This document shows, one piece after another, positions 29,890-40,789 of a stretch of DNA of 64,000 bases (positions are counted from its first letter, which is position 1; the number at the start of each line of letters is the position of its first letter). This stretch comes from Microglena sp. YARC. Lineage: Eukaryota > Chlorophyta > Chlorophyceae > Chlamydomonadales > Chlamydomonadaceae. Location of the stretch: the NCBI GenBank assembly GCA_022414725.1, contig CM039462.1, positions 128,858,363 to 128,922,362 of the forward strand, in the 5' to 3' direction. The translations under genes were made by a program, and so were the position numbers. Under the pieces are notes generated by a model. The model was given only the letters and a program-made list of their open reading frames with translations. It did no database searches and had not been told where the DNA came from.

Positions 29890-32800
29890 TTTTTTTTTTT
29901 TTTTTTTTTTACATAGGGAGGAACCAGGAAAGGGAACATCTGAGAAAACCTAGCCCTATGTGACCGAGGAAGAAAAACCAAAGAAGAAGACTAGAGGACA
30001 TCGACCAAAAGTCCGCTAAGACAAAAGATCCGAAGACAAAAGACGAAAAGACTAGGGGACAAAAGACCGAGGGACACAAACTAATTACTAGGAGGACAAA
30101 GGACTAAGGGCCTTCCGAGCACCACCCCCACCTCCAAGCAACACTGTTCCTCCCCAACCAACAAAACACCACTGTAACCTCCAAGAGCAACACAGAAAAA
30201 GAAGGAAAGGCATGCAAGCAAAGGTCTTACTGATCTAAGATTAAAACACTGCAGGGCATCACTCCTGTAACAGGCTAGTGCATCAGGGCATCACTCCTGT
30301 AGCAAACCAGCACAGACTCTTAGTAACATGTCGCTAGGTCACCCATGCAGATCAGCAAGCTCTGCAAAGACGACCAGAACGCGGCATGCCTACAGTTCAA
30401 AGGTAGCAGAAACAAGGTAACAAAAACTATGTAGCTTCTAAGTAAGCCTCCTGAACCTGCAGACGCAAGATACAACACGGTACAGGGCATCACTCCTATA
30501 ACAGTCCAGCGCATCAGGGCATCACTCCATCAGCAGACCGGCGAGCCAACTCAGCTGTCAAGGAGCATGCCACTTCTTCTCCAATGCAGGCCAGCAAGCT
30601 CTGTAAGGAAGAAGACCAAAGCAGGGCATGCTACTGATAAAGAGGTCTAGGAAAAAGCAAACAAAAAACAGTCTTCAGGTCAGGAGCAGCAGATCCACCC
30701 CCAAAAACTACTATCCAGCCCTTAGGGCAGCAAAAAGCTAAGACAAACTGTATCGCTATGGTTTCCAACCAATGTCACACTCAAGGATCGACAAGTCTCG
30801 AATTAGAGAACAGGAAGATGCTGACCAATACGGACCTTCAAAAGGAGACCAGCTGACTGAGAATCCAAGAAAGAGGGATTGAGTCTTAGCAGCACAACAC
30901 CTGCCTCAGGCCAAAAAACACTAAAAATCGCCTCAAAGCTCCGAAAATCGAAAAAAGGACCTCCAGCTCCAATTGTCGCCTCAAAGCTTTGTCTACTAGG
31001 TATCTCAGCAGCTGAAATGAAGGAGCAGGGATGAGAGGGAGGAGATGGAGGATTCTGGGAGGAAGGAGGAAGTGGGTGGGGCTCGGAAGAAGGGAATCAG
31101 GAGAGAGCTGCTTCTGAAGTACTAAGGATGGGGGTCGGGTGGTCCCGAATTAACTTGAAGAGAATAGCCTGCCCCCCTTTAGTAGGCTGACCTCTTATGC
31201 TGACCTCTGGAGGGGGCAGAGTAGCGGATTAGACTGCATGAGCGTCTATAACACTCAAATGGGGCACTGAGCAGCTCCCATAGCCGCGAAATTGCAGTCG
31301 CTCCAGCCGAATTGGCCAAAACAGCTTCGCAGCAAAGTCAAAAGGCGGCCGGAGAGCAGGCATTGCTAGGGCAAAAAAAGGACCTCCAGCTCCGATTGTC
31401 GCCTCAAAGCTTTGTCTACTAGGTATCTCAGCAGCTGAAATGAAGGAGCAGGGATGAGAGGGAGGAGATGGAGGATTCTGAGAGGAAGGAGGAAGTGGGT
31501 GGGGCTTGGAAGAAGGGAATCAGGAGAGAGCTGCTTCTGAAGTACTAAGGATGGGGGTCGGGTGGTCCCGAATTAACTTGAAGAGAATAGCCTGCCCCCC
31601 TCTAGTAGGCTGACCTCTTATGCTGACCTCTGGAGGGGGCAGAGTAGCGGATTAGACTGCATGAGCGTCTATAACACTCAAATGGGGCACTGAGCAGCTC
31701 CCATTGCCGCGAAATTGCAGTCGCTCCAGCCGAATTGGCCGAAGCAGCTTCGCAGCAAAGTCAAAAGGCGGCCGGAGAGCAGGCATTGCTAGGGCAAAAA
31801 AAGGACCTCCAGCTCCGATTGTCGCCTCAAAGCTTTGTCTACTAGGTATCTCAGCAGCTGAAATGAAGGAGCAGGGATGAGAGGGAGGAGATGGAGGATT
31901 CTGAGAGGAAGGAGGAAGTGGGTGGGGCTTGGAAGAAGGGAATCAGGAGAGAGCTGCTTCTTTGAAGTACTAAGGATGGGGGTCGGATGGTCCCGAATTA
32001 ACTTGAAGAGAATAGCCTGCCCCCTCTAGTAGGCTGACCTCTTATGCTGACCTCTGGAGGGGGCAGAGTAGCGGATTAGACTGCATGAGCGTCTATAACA
32101 CTCAAATGGGGCACTGAGCAGCTCCCATAGCCGCGAAATTGCAGTCGCTCCAGCCGAATTGGCCGAAGCAGCTTCGCAGCAAAGTCAAAAGGCGGGGCCG
32201 GAGAGCAGGCATTGCTAGGGCAAAAAAAGGACCTCCAGCTCCGATTGTCGCCTCAAAGCTTTGTCTACTAGGTATCTCAGCAGCTGAAATGAAGGAGCAG
32301 GGATGAGAGGGAGGAGATGGAGGATTCTGAGAGGAAGGAGGAAGTGGGTGGGGCTTGGAAGAAGGGAATCAGGAGAGAGCTGCTTCTGAAGTACTAAGGA
32401 TGGGGGTCGGATGGTCCCGAATTAACTTGAAGAGAATAGCCTGCCCCCCTCTAGTAGGCTGACCTCTTATGCTGACCTCTGGAGGGGGCAGAGTAGCGGA
32501 TTAGACTGCATGAGCGTCTATAACACTCAAATGGGGCACTGAGCAGCTCCCATAGCCGCGAAATTGCAGTCGCTCCAGCCGAATTGGCCGAAGCAGCTTC
32601 GCAGCAAAGTCAAAAGGCGGCCGGAGAGCAGGCATTGCTAGGGCAAAAAAAGGACCTCCAGCTCCGATTGTCGCCTCAAAGCTTTGTCTACTAGGTATCT
32701 CAGCAGCTGAAATGAAGGAGCAGGGATGAGAGGGAGGAGATGGAGGATTCTGAGAGGAAGGAGGAAGTGGGTGGGGCTTGGAAGAAGGGAATCAGGAGAG

Positions 32801-34490
32801 AGCTGCTTCTGAAGTACTAAGGATGGGGGTCGGGTGGTCCCGAATTAACTTGAAGAGAATAGCCTGCCCCCCCTCTAGTAGGCTGACCTCTTTATGCTGA
32901 CCTCTGGAGGGGGCAGAGTAGCGGATTAGACTGCATGAGCGTCTATAACACTCAAATGGGGCACTGAGCAGCTCCCATAGCCGCGAAAATTGCAGTCGCT
33001 CCAGCCGAATTGGCCGAAGCAGCTTCGCCAGCAAAGTCAAAAGGCGGCCGGAGAGCAGGCATTGCTAGGGCAAAAAAAGGACCTCCAGCTCCGATTGTCG
33101 CCTCAAAGCTTTGTCTACTAGGTATCTCAGCAGCTGACATGAAGGAGCAGGGATGAGAGGGAGGAGATGGAGGATTCTGAAAGGGAGGAGGAAGTGGGTG
33201 GGGCTTGGAAGAAGGGAATCAGGAGAGAGCTGCTTCTGAAGTACTAAGGATGGGGGTCGGGTGGTCCCAAATTAACTTGAAGAGAATAGCCTGCCCCCTC
33301 TTAGTAGGCTGACCTCTTATGCTGACCTCTGGAGGGGGCAGAAGTAGCGGATTAGACTGCATGAGCGTCTATAACACTCAAATGGGCACTGAGCAGCTCC
33401 CATAGCCGCGAAATTGCAGTCGCTCCAGCCGAATTGGCCGAAGCAGCTTCGCAGCAAAGTCAAAAGGCGGCCGGAGAGCAGGCATTGCTAGGGCAAAAAA
33501 AAGGACCTCCAGCTCCGATTGTCGCCTCAAAGCTTTGTCTACTAGGTATCTCAGCAGCTGACATGAAGGAGCAGGATGAGAGGGAGGAGATGGAGGATTC
33601 TGAGAGGAAGGAGGAAAGTGGTGGGGCTTGGAAGAAGGGAATCAGGAGAGAGCTGCTTCTGAAGTACTAAGGATGGGGGTCGGGTGGTCCCCGAATTAAC
33701 TTGAAGAGAATAGCCTGCCCCCCTCTAGTAGGCTGACCTCTTATGCTGACCTCTGGAGGGGGCAGAGTAAGCGGATTAGACTGCATGAGCGTCTATAACA
33801 CTCAAATGGGGCACTGAGCAGCTCCCATAGCCGCGAAATTGCAGTCGCTCCAGCGATATTGGCCGAAGCAGCTTCGCAGCAAAGTCAAAAAGGCGGCCGG
33901 AGAGCAGGACACTCTGCTAGGGCAAAAAAAAAGGACCTCCAGCTCCGATTGTCGCCTCAAAGCTTTGTCTACTAGGTATCTCAGCAGCTGAAATGAAGGA
34001 GCAGGGATGAGAGGGAGGAGATGGAGGATTCTGAGAGGCAGGAGGAAGTGGGTGGGGCTTGGAAGAAGGGAATCAGGAGAGAGCTGCTTCTGAAGTACTA
34101 AGGATGGGGGTCGGGTGGTCCCGAATTAACTTGAAGAGAATAGCCTGCCCCCCTATAGTAGGCTGACCTCTTATGCTGACCTCTGGAGGGGGCAGAGTAG
34201 CGGATTAGACTGCATGAGCGTCTATAACACTCAAATGGGGCACTGAGCAGCTCCCATAGCCGCGAAATTGCAGTCGCTCCAAATTGGCCGAAGCAGCTTT
34301 CGCAGCAAAGTCAAAAGGCCGGCCGCGGAGAGCAGACATTGCTAGGGCAAAAAAAGGACCTCCAGATCCAATTGTCGCCTCAAAGCTTTGTCTACTAGGT
34401 ATCTCAGCAGCTGAAATGAAGGAGCAGGGATGAGAGGGAGGAGATGGAGGATTCTGAGAGGCAGGTGGAAGCGGGTGGGGCTCGGAAGTA
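29890..34490 (-). mobile_element. Family A retroelement with tandem 5' monomers
   Basis: Read on the minus strand, about eight tandem 425-bp monomers are followed by a 1-kb body and a poly(A) (T run 29890-29910). The stem arms are ACATAGGG at 29911-29918 and CCCTATGT at 29954-29961. The body matches 600-1604 in the other orientation. No long protein reading is found in the body. A single-copy body with repeated 5' units recalls the promoter monomers of rodent L1 elements, which is an analogy only. Confidence 0.82.
30957..34490 (-). repeat. About eight tandem 422-430-bp monomers
   Basis: GGACCTCCAG occurs at 30957, 31380, 31803, 32229, 32652, 33079, 33503, 33933 and 34356, giving spacings of 423 to 430. 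The units are nearly identical, differing mainly in homopolymer length, so amplification was recent. The last unit is cut at about 34490. Confidence 0.95.
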
Positions 34491-34800
34491 GAAGTTTGAG
34501 TAGAAGTTTGAGAAAAAAAGTTTGGGGGGCTCGGAAAAAAGTTTGAGGGGCTCGGAAAAAAAAGTTTGAGTGGCTCGGAAGAAGTTTGAGGGGGCGAAGA
34601 AGTTTGAGGAAAGAAGTTTGAGGGGACGGAAGAAGTTTGAGGGAAAGAAGTTTGAGGGGCGGAAGAAGTTTGAGGGGAAGGAAGAAGTTTGAGGGGGCGG
34701 AAGAAGTTTGAGGGGGCGGAAGAAGTTTGAAGGGCTCGGAAGAAGTTTTGAGGGAAAAAAAAGTTTGAGGGGCTCGGAAGAAGTTTTGAGGGGGCGGGGG
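34484..34800. repeat. (GAAGTTTGAGGGGCG)n minisatellite
   Basis: About 15 imperfect units of 15-26 bp, each with AAGTTTGAG followed by GGGGCGGAAG or GGGCTCGGAA. It directly adjoins the 5' end of the monomer array. The Pro/Phe/Leu-rich minus-strand ORFs are the repeat translated. Confidence 0.9.
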
Positions 34801-34930
34801 TGGGGGAGGGGATTTTTCGTTCGACTCTGCATGCGCTTCAGTATTAAACTTGATTTTTTCTGCGGGGGTCGAAAATTCTCCGAACCGCACTGGCCTGTCA
34901 AGAAAGGGCCGTTTTCTTGACAGGGGGGGA

Positions 34931-35272
34931 TTTTGATATATCAAGTTGAGTGGACAGCAGGCAGCTTTCTTTCAAAACTGTCCGAGTTGAGAATTTAAGA
35001 TCCACTTCTTGCAGAGATTTGGTTTATTATCTGCGCGGCTCCTTTTATTCCCCGCCCAATTTTCGACGAGCTCGGAGCTAGAGCACATTTGGCTGGGATA
35101 CGCTTTACGGCATTGTGGGGAGCAAGAAGGCTGTTGAGACTATATCAAGATAAATGGTGCGTTGCTGGGTCTCTTGGGAGCATGCAGATACTATATTGCT
35201 ATAGTTTGCCTTTGTGCAGTCTAGTCCGACTCATCCAGTTCAGGCAGATTTCCAAGAAATTGAAGGACGGGA
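34931..35272 (+). repeat. Direct repeat, right copy
   Basis: The diverged partner of 29333-29752. Together they flank the family A element and the minisatellite, so the element and the duplication share a history. Confidence 0.75.
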
Positions 35273-37196
35273 GACCTACGTAGGAAAAATAAACCATTCA
35301 GTCCGCTGAGGACAATGTCGATTTTTGTTAACTCGCTGAAATGGTCAGGGGAAATGGTCTGGCCTCAGTAATCTCCTAACCTCTAAAAGCTTTGTTCAAC
35401 ATATAGTACCTCATCGAGCTTGTATCATCTAGCTAGCTCTCACATGCCTCGGACTGAGGGTAATGAGGGCTCGACGATGTCAGTGTTATTGTTGCAGATG
35501 TAGGGCAGATCTAACAGACGATTATCAGCGTTTTTCCTAAGCACGATTAATCGTGCAGGCACGATTATTAATGTTTCTCGCGAAATGGTCTATCGTTTTC
35601 TCAGGTCTGGGTAATGTTTTCGAGCTCGCGAAACTTTGGCCTGGGCATCGTTCATGCACGATTATTAATGTTTCCGGTCGACCCAAACGCTGGCTCCAGC
35701 ATCGTGCAGAACGATTATTAATGTTTAGCATCCCCATACTGTTGGCTCGAGCATCGCGCATCCCAAGTCCCCCATGTGAGCATGCCTTGACCAGAACGCT
35801 GATTGACACGCTGGACAGATTCCAGCCAGGTCATCCTGGGGGAGGCGAAAGGGGCAGGGGGAAGTTGAGGCCACGTACCCCAACTGGGGGGCAAGAAATA
35901 AACCTCGTCAAAACGGCTGCGTGAAACCTCGAGCTCGCTAGCTGTTACGCCCCAACGCACCACAAACTTCGTATTCACGGACCAGCACTGGGAGGTTCGA
36001 ATCAGCGACAGGAACATATTAAATACCAGTATTGACCAAACCTCAGTCGCTTACAAGCGCTCACTCTGAAGCTATTCCTCCACTCTGACTGGGCGCGCTT
36101 GTAGCAATGCTTTGCACTGGGCGGAAATGCGTGCCCTTCTACTCGCTTCCGGCATCAATTCCTACAAATTTTCGCGCTGTATGCAGAATTCCCCCGGAGC
36201 TCTGACTGACAGCTGATCCCTGCTTTTTCCCCATACCCTTTAATTCCAGCGCGGGCATAGCTGATAGCTAATGGGCATCGCATTTATTCCTGCAGCAATC
36301 TGTCTGCTTTGTAAGAACCGAGCGAGTATTGGGTTAATGAGTCGGTGGGTTGGGAAAGGTCCGCTCGCGAGATACTGCGCCCAACATGCTCCCTGGATGC
36401 TATTTCCCCTTACCCTCTCACTTAGGGCAAACCTGAAAGGCATCGCATTGATTCCTATATCGCTGTGTCCGTTTTGCACGAATCAAGCCGCTCTCAGGGG
36501 GGGGGGGGGGGGGGGGGGGGGCTGCCGTCGGTACGACGGCCGCACTGCCCTTCTCTAGTGTCGTTTTTCTTCAAGCAAAACTGTAATCTTGCAGAATCGT
36601 TCAAAACGATTATTAATGTTTTCATGTTCCTAATGTGCAGGCCCAGGAATTGGACCCAAACGATTATTAATGTTTCGTCCAAAAACCTTAGGAAAATCAC
36701 TGACGATTATACATACCGGTATTTCTGACAATATATATTACTAGCTTCCTATCCCCCCTTACTCAACGCCATTTCTTAATACCACCAGAACGAGCTTATA
36801 TGCCAGTATTATGCGAGATGATTGCTTTTGCACCTTTCAACAAAAACAACTTCCATCTTGGCAGAAAACGTTAGACATGCCTCGGGAGTGGGATATCGTA
36901 TTTATGTAATTTTCTCTTTGCAATGATGAAGAGTGAAGGATCTAGTGTTTTCATGATATTGTTTCCTACTTACCGTACTGACGGAATGACACCGATTGGT
37001 GGAGAGAGGTACAGATATCTGTTGACTCAAAAACATGGTTACACTCGGGGGCTGGGCTATGTCCAGCCTCCAGTCAACTATCAGACTAGGTTACGGGCTT
37101 AGGAATGCGGCTGTGTCCACGAGGACACGCCACTGTCAGTGAGACTGACCTAGCTGTCGCTTAACTCTGACACGTACCTAAAATCACTTATATTGA
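35273..37196. other. Unassigned region with recurring 16-bp motif and G run
   Basis: No gene recognised. It holds a perfect 16-bp palindrome GCACGATTAATCGTGC at 35541-35556, five copies of ACGATTATTAATGTTT (listed separately) and a run of 25 G at 36497-36521. A GCAATGCTTTGC-type sequence and short ORFs near 36240-36560 look non-coding. Confidence 0.6.
35561..36675 (+). repeat. Five identical copies of ACGATTATTAATGTTT
   Basis: Exact copies lie at 35561, 35658, 35711, 36606 and 36660, all on the plus strand. The spacings are 97, 53, 895 and 54. Several are preceded by a partly matching GCATCGTGCA-like sequence. The sequence between copies is not similar, so this is a conserved short motif and not a simple tandem repeat. 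Confidence 0.85.
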
Positions 37197-37220
37197 ATGC
37201 AATTGCTCAGGGCTGGACGA

Positions 37221-38209
37221 ATGAGCAAGGCCCCAACACAAGAAGCAGCAAGCTTGCCTGAAGCGCTCAGCAATTCCCTGTCCCAGCTGCTCCGAGCTCC
37301 AATCAACGACAGGACTTTGATCTCCCAACTCCTATCATTGAAGGCATCCTGGATATCCTTTTGCCTCAGAATCGCTATGCACAAGGAGGTCTGCATAAAA
37401 CGATTAAGCGTGACTGGATCTTGTCACTTCGCTTGACTTGCAGCATGTTGAACAATTTGGTGCTGGCCAGAATAACAAGAATGGCTTTCAGGGGCACTTA
37501 CAAAAAGACTCGGGGGCTCTCATTCATACCAGTGCGTTTGCTTCAAACTTTTCCCAACCTGCAAGTCCTTGACCTGAAGCAATGCCAGAAATCACCTCTC
37601 AACCTGGTAGGACTGCCAACGACGATCACAGCTCTTCGTCTCGGGCGACCGACACTGAGAAGAGTAAGCCTCGCCTTGACCTCTCACCCCTGTCAAAATG
37701 CATTGGTTTTGAGGAATTTGGACATCTCCTCTATGAAGAGAGTTGCGGATCTTTCCCCCCTGGCAGCATGCCAATGCCTGGAAAGGCTAAATATTCGCCT
37801 GTGCGTTGCCCTGACTTCCCTCTCTGCCGAGCTCACTGCACCAATCTTCGCACTTTGGACACTTAGCGGAACAAAGAACACTGACCTGCACCCTCTGTCA
37901 TCATGCAAGGAGTTGGTGTCAATCGCCAGCTACAAATCTGGGGTCTCTAACTTGTCCCCACTCTCTGCCTGCGAGAAGCTGGTGAATGTTGATTGCACAC
38001 AAACAAAAGTCTCTGACATATCCCCACTCTCTGCCTGTTTGAAACTGGGGGAGGTCTACTGTCAGGAGACTTCTGTCAGAGACATCTCAAGTTTGGCTGC
38101 CTGCCTCAGCTCTGGGCCATTCAATGCCACAGAGAATGTGATTGGTCTGCAGTTTGGACAACAGCCGCGACTGGATTATTTGTGGGCCTATCATCATGAT
38201 GAAAGATGA
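37221..38209 (+). pseudogene. F-box-like, leucine-rich-repeat gene fragment
   Basis: An ATG at 37221 reads MSKAPTQEAASLPEALSNSL. One frame change near 37315 leads to PIIEGILDILLPQ and SLRLTCSMLNNLV, which resembles a diverged F-box. From about 37555 there are LRRs of 22-23 residues with the core DLSPLSACxxLxxL (for example RVADLSPLAACQCLERLNI, SNLSPLSACEKLVNV, SDISPLSACLKLGEV). Compensating indels around 37660-37720 hide one repeat. Leucine-rich F-box proteins select substrates for ubiquitination; that role is inference. The last readable residues are near 38200. A possible continuation in another frame runs to 38327. Confidence 0.6.
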
Positions 38210-38329
38210 AAGTGATAAAGGTCCAGAATACTGGTTCGGTCTCATCCTGATTTTCCAAATCATTGTTGACTTTGAAGTCACATTACCGGTATATGTCTTT
38301 CCACACATTAAGGACGACTGGTTCTGATC

Positions 38330-40130
38330 TTGATCAGTACGCCTGGCAAGTACCCAGATGTTACCGCATACTTAGTGTGCACCCATGAGCCGAGTCGTAT
38401 GCTTTTTGCATGCAAGTTTTTCTTTGTTTTGCACAGAGATTTGTATTCTTGGGGATGTATCCTGACGCATAGCACGATATATCCTTGTTTCTCTGATTTC
38501 TCTGTCACAAAACCCCAGCTTCTATGGACTTCTAAAAGTTCTAATCCCCGCTGTTAGTTTAGCACACTACGTCTCTCTGAACCAGGGTTGTTCTACTCTA
38601 TGGGTGTTTCGTGCCAGGCGCATATTTTGGAGGGTCCGTTGCGGCGCAGGCACAGATTTTGGAGGGTCCGTTTCATCTCAGACTAGAGGGTCCGTTGCGG
38701 CGCAGGCCACAGATTTTCGAAGGTCTTGTGCGTCTCAGGGTACTACCGGGTAAGTGGTTGTGGGTGCATCGCAGACACAGATTTTTTTGAAACCAGTTTT
38801 ACGTCTTATTGATTGCATATTTTGGAGTCCCAGAACAACCCCGCTCTGAACACTTCCAGACTGTATGGTTTTGTTGTGGCATGTACCCCTTTGACACTCT
38901 CTGATCAGTACGCTTGGCAAGCACACAAGTTAGCATTTGCTTGTGTTGCCACCCACGAGCAGAGTACATTCCTGTTTCATGCAGTAGATTATAATTTTTG
39001 GTGTATACATAAACAACATGCTTTGTGTTTCTTGGATTGACGATCTTGACCGATACCTGTTGAATTAACTTTGGCGGTAGTGCTTATGACGTGAGCAGGC
39101 AAAATTGCTGTGGAACCATCTAACCAAGTTCAAAGTTCGAGGGGGTTGTAATAAGTACTAGGGGACAAACAAATAACCAGACCCCATGCTTAAAAACTTG
39201 TAAATTCAATTGCCAATGATTGTAAGAATAGACCGGAGAAATAGTATTCTGGATGTCGAACCTCGCAAGTCTAAGAACGGCGAAGGAGTGAAGAAGAATC
39301 TGTCCCTCGTACTTTGGGCAAGATCTCTGATGAAGACATTTCCCAACAACACATTTGCTTTGAAATGAGCAGGTCAATTACCAATCACTATTTACTAGAA
39401 AAAACACGATTGGGACACAAGCTAAACAGGGCAGCCCCCATAAAAAATGGTCACATCGTCAATAAAGCGTTACATTTATTTATTTGTGTCATAAAAAAAG
39501 ACATTCAATTTAACAACTTATTTATATCATATAATTTAAAATATTATGCACCCGGGTTACAAATTTTATAGAATATTAAAAAAAGAAATAAAAATTGTGT
39601 CACCAGAAAATATCGCAGTAGTATTTAACTAGGTTGGGATGGGAGCAGGATTGTTCATTGAAGATCCCCACCTATGCATCCCAGAAGAAACAAAAATTTA
39701 CAGCCTGCTTCCTGATGGATGCCAAACTGACCCGCAACTGACCCATAGCATGTGTCCTGCGATGCAATGGACCCTTCCCACGTTCATCTCAGGATGGAAA
39801 TGACCCTCCACATTGCGTGTTGCGGCGGGGGGATGCAGCATCCTGAACAACCCTTGATTGGGAGTCCACTTTATTGAATCCAAACATGCATCCTTCAAAT
39901 AAGTTAATAAATAATGACCTAAGGGTGTGTTACATACATGGGTATGTATGTGTTGTGTGGCAAATTTATGTGGTATGTATGTGGGTATGCATCTGTGTTT
40001 GTATGAATGTGAGGAGAGTTCGATTGGAAGAGAGAAGAATCCTCAGAAGTTTGCAAATGAAGTGCAAGTCTACTACTGTTATTTATTTGTTGGGGTTGGT
40101 TTTGTTTGGGTTTGATTGAGTTTGGTTTTG
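38330..40130. other. Mostly unassigned
   Basis: No gene recognised. At 38610-38730 three imperfect 50-bp units carry AGGGTCCGTTGCGGCGCAGG and ACAGATTTT. A related reverse-strand copy (CCTGCGATGCAATGGACCC) lies at 39757-39775. The segment 39470-39600 is AT-rich. Confidence 0.5.
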
Positions 40131-40135
40131 TTTGA

Positions 40136-40511
40136 GGCTGGGTTGGGGTTGGGTTGGGTTGGGTTGGGTTGGGTGGGTTGGGTTGGGTTGGGTTGGGTTG
40201 GGTTGGGTTGGGTTGGTTGGTGGTGGGTGGTTTGGGTTGGGTTGGGTTGGGTTCGGTTGTTTGGGTTGGTTGGGTTGGGTTGGGTTGGGTTGGGTTGGTT
40301 GGGTTGGGTTGGTGGTTGGGTTGGTGGGTTGGGTTGGGTGGGTTGGGTTGGGTGGGTTGGGTTGGGTTGGGTTGGGTTGGGTGGGTTGGGTTGGTTGGGG
40401 TTGGGTTGGGTTGTTGGGTTGGGTTGGGTTGGGTTGGGTTGGGTTGGGTTGGCGTTGGTGGGTTTGGGTGGGTTGGGTTGGGTTGGGTTGGGTTGGGTTG
40501 GGTTGGGTTGG
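40136..40511 (+). repeat. (GGTTG)n microsatellite, about 75 copies
   Basis: GGGTT/GGTTG pentamers with occasional one-base changes. The glycine/valine/tryptophan ORFs and the proline/threonine ORF on the other strand are the repeat. It does not end a chromosome here because unrelated sequence follows. Confidence 0.95.
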
Positions 40512-40660
40512 GCTGTCTGGACCTCTACCTCCTCCTTGGGAAGCTGTACATACAAAGTACCTAGGAGCGGCAATATGATATATGTCTCATATGATATCAT
40601 ATGATCCAGCAGTCTGAAAGGCTTAGTTCCATGTATAGACAATGATCCACATAATTGGCA

Positions 40661-40785
40661 TTTTTTTTTTTTTTTTTTTTTTTTTACATAGGGAGGAAAA
40701 ACCAGGAAAGGGAAAAAACTTATAAAAACCTAAGCCCTATGTGACCAAGGAGAAAAAACCAAAGAAGAAGACTAGAGGACATCAT
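40661..40785 (-). mobile_element. Family A 3' fragment
   Basis: The T run is at 40661-40685, with stem arms ACATAGGG at 40686-40693 and CCCTATGT at 40735-40742, ending near GACTAGAGGACAT. There is no clear target-site duplication. Confidence 0.88.
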
Positions 40786-40789
40786 ATGA

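Noticed and set aside
30957..34490. ORFs in the monomer array
   Set aside because: No frame stays open across successive monomers, and the readings lack any domain.
40079..40642. Gly/Trp- and Pro/Asn/Thr-rich ORFs
   Set aside because: Translation of (GGTTG)n on both strands.
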